This document shows, piece after piece, positions 15,717-23,589 of a stretch of DNA of 36,387 bases. Source of the stretch: Actinomycetes bacterium (GTDB lineage Bacteria; Actinomycetota; Actinomycetes; Actinomycetales; Microbacteriaceae); NCBI GenBank assembly GCA_023451265.1, contig JAEYAG010000003.1, positions 1 to 36,387 on the forward strand, given 5' to 3'. Position 1 is the stretch's first letter; each line of letters opens with the position of its first letter. The translations under genes were made by a program, and so were the position numbers. The notes under the pieces are model-generated. The model ran no database searches, had not been told where the DNA came from, and was given only the letters and a program-made list of their open reading frames with translations.

Positions 15717-15757
15717 CGGGATGACAGGATTTGAACCTGCGACCCCTTGACCCCCAG
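15717..15757 (-). tRNA. Partial tRNA-Pro(GGG), 3' part only: probable attachment site (att)
   Basis: Read on the minus strand, this 41-nt stretch contains the 3' side of the anticodon loop (CTGGGGG, anticodon GGG), the anticodon 3' strand (TCAAG), the T arm with GGTTCAAATCC, and the acceptor 3' strand CATCCCG. To the right the sequence stops matching a tRNA, so the D arm and 5' acceptor strand are missing. A 3' tRNA fragment starting in the anticodon loop is the usual duplicated core left by tyrosine integrases. It is not a functional tRNA. Confidence 0.8.
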
Positions 15758-15898
15758 GTGCCGGGAAGATCAGCCTTAGCCCACTTGACCAGGGATTTTG
15801 CGTTTCAGGAGTGCGCTCTGCGCGTCACGTTTTGCAGGGATTGCAGGCTGTTGGTCACCTCAGTGGTCCACTTCATCCACGGCGGCGGCGGCACCGGA

Positions 15899-18800
15899 CT
15901 AGCCAGCCTCACCTCTACCGGTCTCGCCGGCCCCGACCGTCTGAGCCTCGTCGCTACGGAGCAATGCCCCGGCGTTGTTCGCTGCGTCACAGGCAACCTG
16001 TGAGACGCGGCGGAGCACCGGCCGCAGAGCGTCGCGTGCGTCTTCCCACCTCGCCGACCAGCTGTCCTGTGTGCTCTGGCTGTCGAGCTGCGCGATCACT
16101 GAGTCGAGCACGGAGGAGTCCAGCGAGTCTGCCAGCGAGATGAAGCGGCCAGCATCGACCAGGTCGTGCTTCTGCGGCTGGTTGAGCGCCGCGAGCAGGT
16201 CGCTTGGCATCTGGGTAAGCCAGCTCACTGCGGCGTCGCGGTCGACCAGCGCTACAGCTTCCAGGTCATTGAAGATACTGCTCCATCCAGACCCATGCGG
16301 CGCGTGAACCTCCACGAGTCTTCCTTGCTTAAGCCAATGGACTGCCAGGTCAGGGTAGATCTTCACGAGCGTGGAGGGGAACGGTTCGATTTCGCTTTCG
16401 TTCTTCATCAGGAACCCGCGTACGAGGCTGGCCCCTCGATCCCCGAAAGAAAGATGGTGGAGCAGGTGATCTATTGCGCCGAATGGTCGGCCTTCCGGCC
16501 ATCCTTCCTGGCGCGCTTCATCTACGACCTTCAGGAGCCAATCGGTTGAGAGGTTCGTCGCGATCTCATCTGTGATGTCAGTCGACAGGTAGGACAGCCA
16601 ACCGAGGAGCATGTCGAGATTGTGAAGCTGATACTTCTTCTTCGATTCGAGCGATCTTGTGGCTTTCGCCCAGTCGACCTTCTGGATCGCTAGGAGCACA
16701 GCATTCGCGAGCTCGCGAAGCGCAGGCTCCTTCGCCTCCATGAAGGCCGTGCGAGCGCCGTCTGACTCGTGCGGTTCGTGCTCAGTGTCTTTCTCGTCGG
16801 CATCGCTCGCCGACGGAGCGTCGGCGAGCATCGCAACCATAAGCATCGTGCCGAATACCCAGTCAGAGAAGTTGCTGGCCGCGTCGGCGAGGTCACGCTC
16901 CATTGCTTCGCGTATCTCGTCAGCGCAGACGTCAAACACGATTGCTGCCGTCTGCGGGGCGATCGAAGCGAGCGCATCGACAAAGTCGTAAATCTCGAAG
17001 GGATGGGATCGAGAGTCTCGCACTGATACCCACGTCTTGAGCGCCTCGGCGTCTACTCCATGCTCGAACTCATCGCTCCAAGCGAGGAGGTCTCCCGTGC
17101 GCCAATCCGTGCAAAGTTCTTGGATGACTTGAGTCCAGTCCATCGCCGTCTGGCGACTACCTGCGACGGAGACCCGTTCGGCAATCACCGATGCCGGAAC
17201 CGAGTTACGGATGTGCTCGTAAGCGGCCTCGTGGCTTGAGCGCAAGCCGCTGAGCATCCATCTGTACCCGTTTGCTTCCTCCGAGGTCATGGCTGGTAGC
17301 CAGTCAATGATGCTGTCTGCGAGTTCCTCGGCCGCTTGGTCGGACAACTTGCGGAACCACTCAGAGGTCCAGACGAGGTTGAGTGCGACACCTCGGTCGC
17401 TGCCAGGAGATGCTCGAAGGCACTGGTTCACCAAGGCCTCGGAGACTTCCTCATCCACGAGGGCACTTGCCCATTGGTATCGATATGTGTCGATCCGATC
17501 GAAGACTCGGAGAAGCCAGAACTTACCCGCCGCATCCACCCGCACGTCGAGCAAGGCGGCCCGGACACATTCGCGCACGATCGCTCCGATTCCGGACTCG
17601 GCCCGTTGCCCCAAATTCTGAAGAGCGCGCTCAGCGATGCGAATATGCGATGCTCGTATACGGTCGTTTTGCTCACGAATGAGTCTTGAGTTGGACAGGA
17701 AGAGAAGCGCGCCATCAATGCGCCCCGTGTCCAGCACGCCATCAGCGGAGAAGTGCGCTCCCCCGATCTTCATAGCCGTTGAGTCGAGTTCGCCTCGCGT
17801 GACACCAGCGTCGCGAGAGGTCATCTGGCCGACGCAAACGAAAGCGAACACCAGCGCGGCATCAATGTTTTCAACCGCGCGATCCAGCGTGCCGATGATG
17901 CGGCGTTCGCCGCCGGAAGCAACGAACATGTATAGCCACGGCTCGGTGGCCGTGCGAGCCGCAAGCTCGAGGCGCTGTTCGGGAGTATCGGAGAACGCTG
18001 ACCATCGAACTCGATCGTCAAGCTCGGTCAGTAAGGGGCCAATCGTGTTCAGATTGGCCCGGCAGTACGCATGCAGCGTAGCGACCGCCTGACTGGCGAG
18101 GAGCGTCTCTCCATCGCGCGGTTCGAGCTGTTCCGTCGAAACCAAGAGCACCGCATGATCGTCGTCAACAGAAGACTCGAAGTCCGCGATCACTTTGCGG
18201 TCAATAGCTTGGGCATCATCGACGACCGCAAGCACAGGGCCTCGCAATCGCGTTAACTCCGCGGCGTCTGCTGAGGTCGCCACTCCAGCCTGTTTCAGCT
18301 CAATTACCTTCCACCCCTCGCGATTGAGACGACGTGCGGCATGAAAAGCCGTCACCGATTTTCCGGTGCCGCTCGACCCCGAAAGAGTCGCAAACCTCGA
18401 AGCCAACAGCCGCTCGGCGAGCCTCGGCACAGCGGGTAGCTCAGGGCATGCGTTCACATCCGTAGGACGAAGTCTCTCTCCCCGCAGTGCCGCGAGAAAG
18501 CTTCTACTGCGCGCGAAGGTGACGTGCTTCCAACCCGCCAGTGGGTCCGGTGGCACGAGCTGGGAGGCGACAGATGATAGGGCAGTGTCGGCGGTGCTTC
18601 TGATTGCACCTTCTCCGGTTGCGGACGGTCCGACTCGAACAACGGGCCACCGTTCTTCCAGTGGTGCCAGCAATGACTCCACGACCGCTGCGTCGCTTCC
18701 GCTGTATCCGAGTACGAAAAGCGTTCGGGGTCGATCGGATAGAGCGACGACGTGATCGAGCACTTCCGACGAAACCTGGCCGTCCTCGTCTGGTAGCACC

Positions 18801-19294
18801 CAATCTTCATCAGGATGGGCAGCATCGCCGTGCGGCTTGTGGAGCACACCGGTTGGCAACGCCACTCCGTACATGTGCTCGTAGGCACGTTCCACACAGG
18901 TGTCCCAGTTGAACGAAACTACGCCCTCGATGTGGCCGCTGTTCACGAGACGAGCGAGATCGAAGTGGGCACTTGACGGGTCGCGATCAGCATCGAGCGC
19001 CGCGAAAGATGTCTGGAAGGCAGTTCTGACGAGCGGGAAGGCTCGGACCAGCCGCCACCCTTCCTCTAGTGCACTCTGACCTGAAGTCAGAACCTCCTTC
19101 GCGCTACCCGCGATGCCGGTTCTCTCGCGAAGCGCGATAAGCGCCTCCGGGACGTACTCGATTGCCTGCCATAGGAGTGGGGGAAGCTGTGCCGTCATCG
19201 GGTAGCCGCCGGCAGAGAGTCCCGCGCCTACAACCGCGAAGGAACCGAACGAGCGGATCATTCCGACCGCCTGAGCGACCTCTGCGCTCATCAT
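15899..19294 (-). CDS. SIR2-P-loop (STAND-like) putative defence protein
   Basis: 1131 residues. The N-terminal SIR2-like domain (about 10-260) shows GAGLSAGGYP, VSFNWD with N129 and D131, KPHGD with H155, and a Rossmann-type LFVLGYSGSD. In defence proteins of this type the Asn and His hydrolyse NAD+. A P-loop NTPase follows: Walker A SGSSGTGKSV (K312) and Walker B PVLAVVDDAQ (D359/D360). The C-terminal 700 residues are helical and repeat-like (TPR/HEAT type), the usual sensor part. The architecture resembles SIR2-STAND (Avs5-like) proteins: sensing, NTPase switch, NAD+ depletion. The start is ATG 19294 or 19291 (GGAG upstream). It is third in an operon after the AAA ATPase and S8 protease, 89 bp behind the latter. 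Codon use is less GC-rich than the left backbone, pointing to transfer. Activity is inferred. Confidence 0.85.
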   Translation of the reverse strand: MMSAEVAQAVGMIRSFGSFAVVGAGLSAGGYPMTAQLPPLLWQAIEYVPEALIALRERTGIAGSAKEVLTSGQSALEEGWRLVRAFPLVRTAFQTSFAALDADRDPSSAHFDLARLVNSGHIEGVVSFNWDTCVERAYEHMYGVALPTGVLHKPHGDAAHPDEDWVLPDEDGQVSSEVLDHVVALSDRPRTLFVLGYSGSDAAVVESLLAPLEERWPVVRVGPSATGEGAIRSTADTALSSVASQLVPPDPLAGWKHVTFARSRSFLAALRGERLRPTDVNACPELPAVPRLAERLLASRFATLSGSSGTGKSVTAFHAARRLNREGWKVIELKQAGVATSADAAELTRLRGPVLAVVDDAQAIDRKVIADFESSVDDDHAVLLVSTEQLEPRDGETLLASQAVATLHAYCRANLNTIGPLLTELDDRVRWSAFSDTPEQRLELAARTATEPWLYMFVASGGERRIIGTLDRAVENIDAALVFAFVCVGQMTSRDAGVTRGELDSTAMKIGGAHFSADGVLDTGRIDGALLFLSNSRLIREQNDRIRASHIRIAERALQNLGQRAESGIGAIVRECVRAALLDVRVDAAGKFWLLRVFDRIDTYRYQWASALVDEEVSEALVNQCLRASPGSDRGVALNLVWTSEWFRKLSDQAAEELADSIIDWLPAMTSEEANGYRWMLSGLRSSHEAAYEHIRNSVPASVIAERVSVAGSRQTAMDWTQVIQELCTDWRTGDLLAWSDEFEHGVDAEALKTWVSVRDSRSHPFEIYDFVDALASIAPQTAAIVFDVCADEIREAMERDLADAASNFSDWVFGTMLMVAMLADAPSASDADEKDTEHEPHESDGARTAFMEAKEPALRELANAVLLAIQKVDWAKATRSLESKKKYQLHNLDMLLGWLSYLSTDITDEIATNLSTDWLLKVVDEARQEGWPEGRPFGAIDHLLHHLSFGDRGASLVRGFLMKNESEIEPFPSTLVKIYPDLAVHWLKQGRLVEVHAPHGSGWSSIFNDLEAVALVDRDAAVSWLTQMPSDLLAALNQPQKHDLVDAGRFISLADSLDSSVLDSVIAQLDSQSTQDSWSARWEDARDALRPVLRRVSQVACDAANNAGALLRSDEAQTVGAGETGRGEAG

Positions 19295-19383
19295 TCTGCT
19301 CCAATGCCACTTCGTCGCATTGAGGAGCGTCCGCGATGCGTACCCGAACCTTTCCCCCCACGGACCCGGAAAGAAGGATCTGG

Positions 19384-22002
19384 CTAGCCATTCCCTCGGA
19401 CCCGCTCCCGCGCACGATCGCGTATCTGCTCACGCAGCCTGGCTCTGACCTCGTTGTGGATGGTGGTCGAGACTTCTTCTGCCGTCTCGACCGAGACAAC
19501 AAGGGTGTATCGGACACTCTTTCCTGCGCGGAGGCGTTGAGCGTCGTCCATGCACTCGATGTGGATGGGGAACGCATCCCCATCTCCGAAGACCATCGAT
19601 TGGGTGCCTTGCACAAGTTCGTGTTGGAGGCTTCCGCGGCGGACCGTGAAGTGTTCTCCCTCTACCCTGTCGCCTGCTGCGAGACGAGTATCCGGGGTCG
19701 CGAAGTAGACCTTGGCGCCGCGATAGCGGGTGAGCTGACCGACCGTGGGAACCGCATAGGCGAGGGTGATCGTGAAGCGATGCCATGCTGCGCGTGATCG
19801 TAGCGACGGCGGGAGTGGAAGTTCGTAGGTATGGCGCTGGTCCCGAGCGATGAGTCCGCCAGCGACGAGAACTGCGCGGTTTGTTGCGGCCGTGCCGAGG
19901 CGAGAGGTGTCGAGTCTGCCGTAGCCCAGCAACGATGACAGTTTGCGACGGACGTCCTGTCCCGCGAGACCGAGTTCCCTGCGGAGTCGGGGCTCCCACT
20001 CGCCCCAGCTACTGGCGTGTGCGAGGAGTGCCCGCACGAGCAGCGGGTGATATTGCGGGTCGGGAAGGGGCGAGTCCTCCGAGTCGCCGGTCTCGGATTC
20101 GAGGATGTCGAATAGTCGGCTTGCCTCATGAGTAACCAATGCGGTGGCATTGCTAGTGCCGAAGGTGAAGATGGTGTTGTTCGTCGCGCCCCCTCGACCG
20201 GGTGCGGCGACCTGGAGTCCCGGACCAGTGAGCGCGGTTTGAGCGAGTTCAAGAGCTGTCTGTTCCTCGCCAGGCGCCAGCACGGGCCTGACATAGACCG
20301 CTCTTCCGCCGGAGTGATGCACGTCAGGCTTGATGGAGCGATCGACGCCGGGCCCCGTTGCTCCGTAGTGCGAGGGCGCTCCGGGGCTCGTGATGTCCCA
20401 GACGGTATCTGGCAGGTCGAAATCCCCGAGACTGTCTTCGTGCGTGGCTCCCACAGTGAGTGCGTTGAGCGCATCACCAGGGGGCAGGATGCCACGTAGC
20501 AGACTCGTCTCGTAGACGGCACGAGTCACGGCCACCCGAGTCGTCTCGGCATCGGCTGCGGCAGTCGCGGGAATCGAGATGGCATCAAGGTGATTTCCTG
20601 CGCTGACGATGAACAACAGGTTGTACGTGGTCGCGAGCCAATCCAGGAGCCGCCCGACCGGGCTCATTCTCCGAGTGAGCGCTCGTGCCTGCGCGCCAAT
20701 AGAGAGGTTCACGATACGAACGCTCGGCGCGGCTGCCTCCCGGCCGCCCTCTCCCTGCTGGATACGACGGATCGCACGGTGGAGTAGGTCGGTGAGTAGC
20801 CGGTCTGGGAGGACCTGCTCGTGCGCGGCGAGGAACTCATGTGGGCGCATGATCGGCCGCACGTAGAGCTGACGATCCAGCGGCTCGCCAGGCGAGGTCA
20901 GGTCACCGTGGATGATGAGTGACGCCATTGAGGTTCCGTGGTGACGAGCAGCCATAGGGTAGTCGTCGCCGAGCCCGTCAGGGTCGTCGATCATGAGCCG
21001 TCCGGCTAACGCGTCATGGTTTTGAAAAGGCAGTCCATCCAGCAATGCCACACGCGGCAGGCCCTCGACGCGACCGCTGGCGGGGAGCCGCACCTCCGCC
21101 ACCGGGTCCAGCGTCGCCGGCGCAACGCTCATGGCCGTGAACGGGCCAACGAACATCACCTCGTCTGTAGTGAGCAGACGAATCGACGCAGCTCCGTCCC
21201 GAAACACGGCGTGGACCTGTTGGACAGGTAACTCCGCCAAGATGGCGTGATAACTGATGTCCCCGATCTGCGATCGGTCTAGGACGCTCCCGCCGCTGGC
21301 GGCGATGATTTGCTCGACGTGCGACTCCGCGGCAGCGCGTTGCGCCGGGTCGCGTCGGTACCAAAGCTCGACCTCGACCTTGACGGCGCTGACAGCCTGA
21401 CCGACGACGTCGAGCGTTTCTTGCCAGCGCTCACGAAGACCGGTCTCTCGTATGCGGTCTTCTGGGCCCCAGCGCCTGATCGACGTCAACTGCTGGAAAG
21501 CGTCCTTGAACTTCCCGAGTCCGTGGTCAAACTTCGCGGCTGGATCTTCCTGCCACCTGTTGAACAGACGCAGCAACTCGTCTATCGCCTTTGCGTTCGA
21601 CATCACGAGGTATAGCGAATGCTGCACCTGCTTCTCGGTCCGACCTGTCTGCCGCTCGGTCATGTGGAAGTCGTCATCGGGATCGGACTTATCACCGACG
21701 AGCTCAGACAGGAACTCCAGTCCTTCGATCCGGTTGATCGCGTTCTGGAAATCCTTGACGCTGCCGGCGAGGTCGAACACAACGACCAGCGCGGGGTCGA
21801 CCTCATCAGGCGTGTCCACCGCGAGCCGTGCTCGCTCAGCATCGAATGCCGACGTGAGCTCGCGAAACTGCGGCGACAGGCGCTGGCCCTGCCGTCCAGC
21901 GCCTGGCTTGGCGAGGCGCGGCATGTCTCGGCGTTGTTGTGAGGGCCGAGCATCAACGACTGGCGGTCCGAACGCCAGGAGCGGCCTGCGCTCCGCGGTC
22001 AC
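19384..22002 (-). CDS. Subtilisin-family (S8) serine protease paired with an AAA ATPase
   Basis: 872 residues, GTG start at 22002 overlapping the ATPase stop (GTGA). No signal peptide is seen, so it is probably cytoplasmic. The first 310 residues are a mixed alpha/beta region without a recognisable domain (VVVFDLAGSVKDFQNAINRIEGLE resembles an inhibitor-like ferredoxin fold). The S8 catalytic core spans about 315-640 with a complete triad: D322 in ALLDG, H355 in HHGTSMAS, oxyanion N470 in VSAGN and S617 in FGTSNATA. About 230 C-terminal residues (jelly-roll-like beta region) follow. AAA-S8 pairs recur in many bacterial genomes, but I know of no settled function. Here the pair precedes a SIR2-STAND gene, suggesting a regulated intracellular protease in a conflict system. 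The catalytic call is firm, the role inferred. Confidence 0.9.
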   Translation of the reverse strand: MTAERRPLLAFGPPVVDARPSQQRRDMPRLAKPGAGRQGQRLSPQFRELTSAFDAERARLAVDTPDEVDPALVVVFDLAGSVKDFQNAINRIEGLEFLSELVGDKSDPDDDFHMTERQTGRTEKQVQHSLYLVMSNAKAIDELLRLFNRWQEDPAAKFDHGLGKFKDAFQQLTSIRRWGPEDRIRETGLRERWQETLDVVGQAVSAVKVEVELWYRRDPAQRAAAESHVEQIIAASGGSVLDRSQIGDISYHAILAELPVQQVHAVFRDGAASIRLLTTDEVMFVGPFTAMSVAPATLDPVAEVRLPASGRVEGLPRVALLDGLPFQNHDALAGRLMIDDPDGLGDDYPMAARHHGTSMASLIIHGDLTSPGEPLDRQLYVRPIMRPHEFLAAHEQVLPDRLLTDLLHRAIRRIQQGEGGREAAAPSVRIVNLSIGAQARALTRRMSPVGRLLDWLATTYNLLFIVSAGNHLDAISIPATAAADAETTRVAVTRAVYETSLLRGILPPGDALNALTVGATHEDSLGDFDLPDTVWDITSPGAPSHYGATGPGVDRSIKPDVHHSGGRAVYVRPVLAPGEEQTALELAQTALTGPGLQVAAPGRGGATNNTIFTFGTSNATALVTHEASRLFDILESETGDSEDSPLPDPQYHPLLVRALLAHASSWGEWEPRLRRELGLAGQDVRRKLSSLLGYGRLDTSRLGTAATNRAVLVAGGLIARDQRHTYELPLPPSLRSRAAWHRFTITLAYAVPTVGQLTRYRGAKVYFATPDTRLAAGDRVEGEHFTVRRGSLQHELVQGTQSMVFGDGDAFPIHIECMDDAQRLRAGKSVRYTLVVSVETAEEVSTTIHNEVRARLREQIRDRARERVRGNG

Positions 22003-22955
22003 CCCGCTGCCTGACCTCGCCGGTGCTCAAGGCGTTCCTGGACGATCCGGCGCAGGTTGCTATCTGGCAACTCCAGAACTGCTCGACGGCGAACGTCCAA
22101 TGCGAACTCTTCGAGTTCTGCGTAGCTCGCACCCACGAGCTTGTCCGCCAGTGTGCGAGGCGCGAATCCAAGGTCGCCTCCGAGACGGGCCGCGAGTCGT
22201 TCCAGGAACCTGGTTGCCTGGGCGCGGCTGGGAGTGTCGAGTTCGGCGCGAATCTGGAACCGGCGCCACGCGGCACGGTCGAGAAGCTCGCTGTGGTTCG
22301 TGGCTCCGATGAAGATCACATGCGCTGGAAGCCGATCGATCTGGAGCAGCAGAGTCGAAACCACTCGCTTGATCTCGCCGGTCTCGTGTTCGTCAGATCG
22401 CTCCTTGGCGATCGTGTCGAGCTCATCGAAGAACAGAACGCATCGCCGGGTCCGGGCGAACTCGAATGCGTTGTCTAGTCTGGCGGCGGTCTCGCCGAGG
22501 AAGCTCGACACGACGCCTTCGTATCGGATCACATAGAACGGGAGCATTAGTTCGGCGGCTATGGCCTCGGCGACGCTGGTCTTGCCGTTTCCAGGAGGGC
22601 CGGACAGCAGGAGACGGTTTCGCGGCTCGATGCCGTAGCTGCGCAGCAGCTCCGCTCGTTTCTGCTCTTCAACCAGCTCGGTAACAACTCGCTGGGGCAC
22701 GGGCGCGAGTTCAAGATCGCTGAGCCGACGTGCCGGAACGACCTCCTGGACCAGGTCGCGGATCGCCGCCGCCCTGTCGTCTCGGACGTGACTCTGGCCG
22801 GTGGTGGTGATGATTTCCGAGAGACGATCGGCCAGGAGGTGATGCTGGTTGGCGCGCTCTTCCGCGATCACGGCCTCAACCAGCACACGGAAGCGGTCTT
22901 TGTCGCCGCGGCGTTCGGCCTCAACGAGGTCGAGGAGCAGGTCCGCTCGTGCCAT
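21999..22955 (-). CDS. AAA+ ATPase partner of the S8 protease
   Basis: 318 residues. Helical N-terminal region (1-80), then one AAA+ module: Walker A GPPGNGKTS (K125), a pore-loop-like YEGVVSSFLGE, Walker B CVLFFDELD (D177/E178), sensor-1 FIGATN (N220), and a C-terminal helical lid. The resemblance is to the single-AAA FtsH/spastin-like class that remodels proteins. AGGAGG lies 6 nt before ATG 22955. The GTGA overlap with the protease means the two are made together. It likely unfolds or delivers substrates to the protease, or holds it inactive until a trigger; both are inference. Confidence 0.92.
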   Translation of the reverse strand: MARADLLLDLVEAERRGDKDRFRVLVEAVIAEERANQHHLLADRLSEIITTTGQSHVRDDRAAAIRDLVQEVVPARRLSDLELAPVPQRVVTELVEEQKRAELLRSYGIEPRNRLLLSGPPGNGKTSVAEAIAAELMLPFYVIRYEGVVSSFLGETAARLDNAFEFARTRRCVLFFDELDTIAKERSDEHETGEIKRVVSTLLLQIDRLPAHVIFIGATNHSELLDRAAWRRFQIRAELDTPSRAQATRFLERLAARLGGDLGFAPRTLADKLVGASYAELEEFALDVRRRAVLELPDSNLRRIVQERLEHRRGQAAG

Positions 22956-23072
22956 GTCCCGCCTCCTCTAGTCGCGTGCTGCCATCTGTGGCAATCCTAC
23001 CGTTGACGGCTCCGAGGCTATCGAGGCGCACCGACACGGGTGCGGCATGCGATAGGGCTGCCGCTGACGGGC

Positions 23073-23432
23073 TCAGATCGCGACTTCGGAGTACACGGGC
23101 TCCTCCTCGGCCCGTCGCGCTCGGCGCCGGGCGACGGCCTCCTGGATGCGGGCGCGGATCAGCAGGATCACGGTGATCGGGCCGTTGAGGGTCAGCTTGA
23201 TCGTGTTCCACGCGCACAGCAGCACCAGGAGGTTGAGCCAGCCAGGACCGCCGGCCTCGATGGTCGTCACGCACCAGTAGGCGGCGAGGAGGTACGGGAT
23301 CGCGAGGAGCATCGCGGGGATGCCCCAGCGCAGGCCCCGGCGGGTGCGAGTGGCAGCGATCAGGAGGTTCGTGGGCGCGTAGCTGAGGATGCTGTGGGTG
23401 CGGACGCTGGCCGCCCAGATGAGCCGGAACAT
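23073..23432 (-). CDS. Small membrane protein of actinobacterial conjugative elements
   Basis: 119 residues from ATG 23432 (MFRLIWAASVRTHSIL). Two or three hydrophobic segments: WGIPAMLLAIPYLLAAYWCV (about 38-58), WLNLLVLLCAWNTIKL (about 66-85) and GPITVILLIRAR. A basic C-terminus ends in AEEEPVYSEVAI. Close relatives sit beside conjugation genes in actinobacterial elements and are often misnamed sulfate permease; nothing here suggests transport of sulfate. It follows traA on the same strand. Its Shine-Dalgarno AAAGGA (23441-23446) lies inside a perfect hairpin, so translation is probably regulated. GTG 23438 is a poorer alternative start. Function unknown. Confidence 0.75.
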   Translation of the reverse strand: MFRLIWAASVRTHSILSYAPTNLLIAATRTRRGLRWGIPAMLLAIPYLLAAYWCVTTIEAGGPGWLNLLVLLCAWNTIKLTLNGPITVILLIRARIQEAVARRRARRAEEEPVYSEVAI

Positions 23433-23439
23433 GGGCACA

Positions 23440-23477
23440 GTCCTTTCAGGGGTTCGGCGACAAGAACCTGAAAGGAC
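23440..23477 (-). promoter_or_regulatory. Hairpin burying the ribosome binding site of the small membrane gene
   Basis: GTCCTTTCAGG (23440-23450) and CCTGAAAGGAC (23467-23477) are perfect 11-bp inverted repeats around a 16-nt loop. On the minus-strand transcript the 3' arm carries AAAGGA, the Shine-Dalgarno of the gene starting at 23432. Closed, it should block initiation; a ribosome, protein or RNA opening it would allow translation. The lack of a T-run argues against a plain terminator for traA. Confidence 0.65.
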
Positions 23478-23589
23478 CGCCCGCAGCGTGCGGGATGGTC
23501 ATACCGTCGCGGGGAGCGACAGCGCCAATATAGAGGCCGCCTCGTCCTCCACTGTACGACGTCGCTCTGACATCGGGAAGGACTCCTGG

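Noticed and set aside
15717..15790. Complete tRNA gene
   Set aside because: Only the 3' part fits tRNA-Pro; the D arm and 5' acceptor strand cannot be formed from the sequence to the right.
15731..16003. Small plus-strand gene overlapping the att site
   Set aside because: It reads through the tRNA fragment and the antisense of the SIR2 gene end, without a ribosome binding site.
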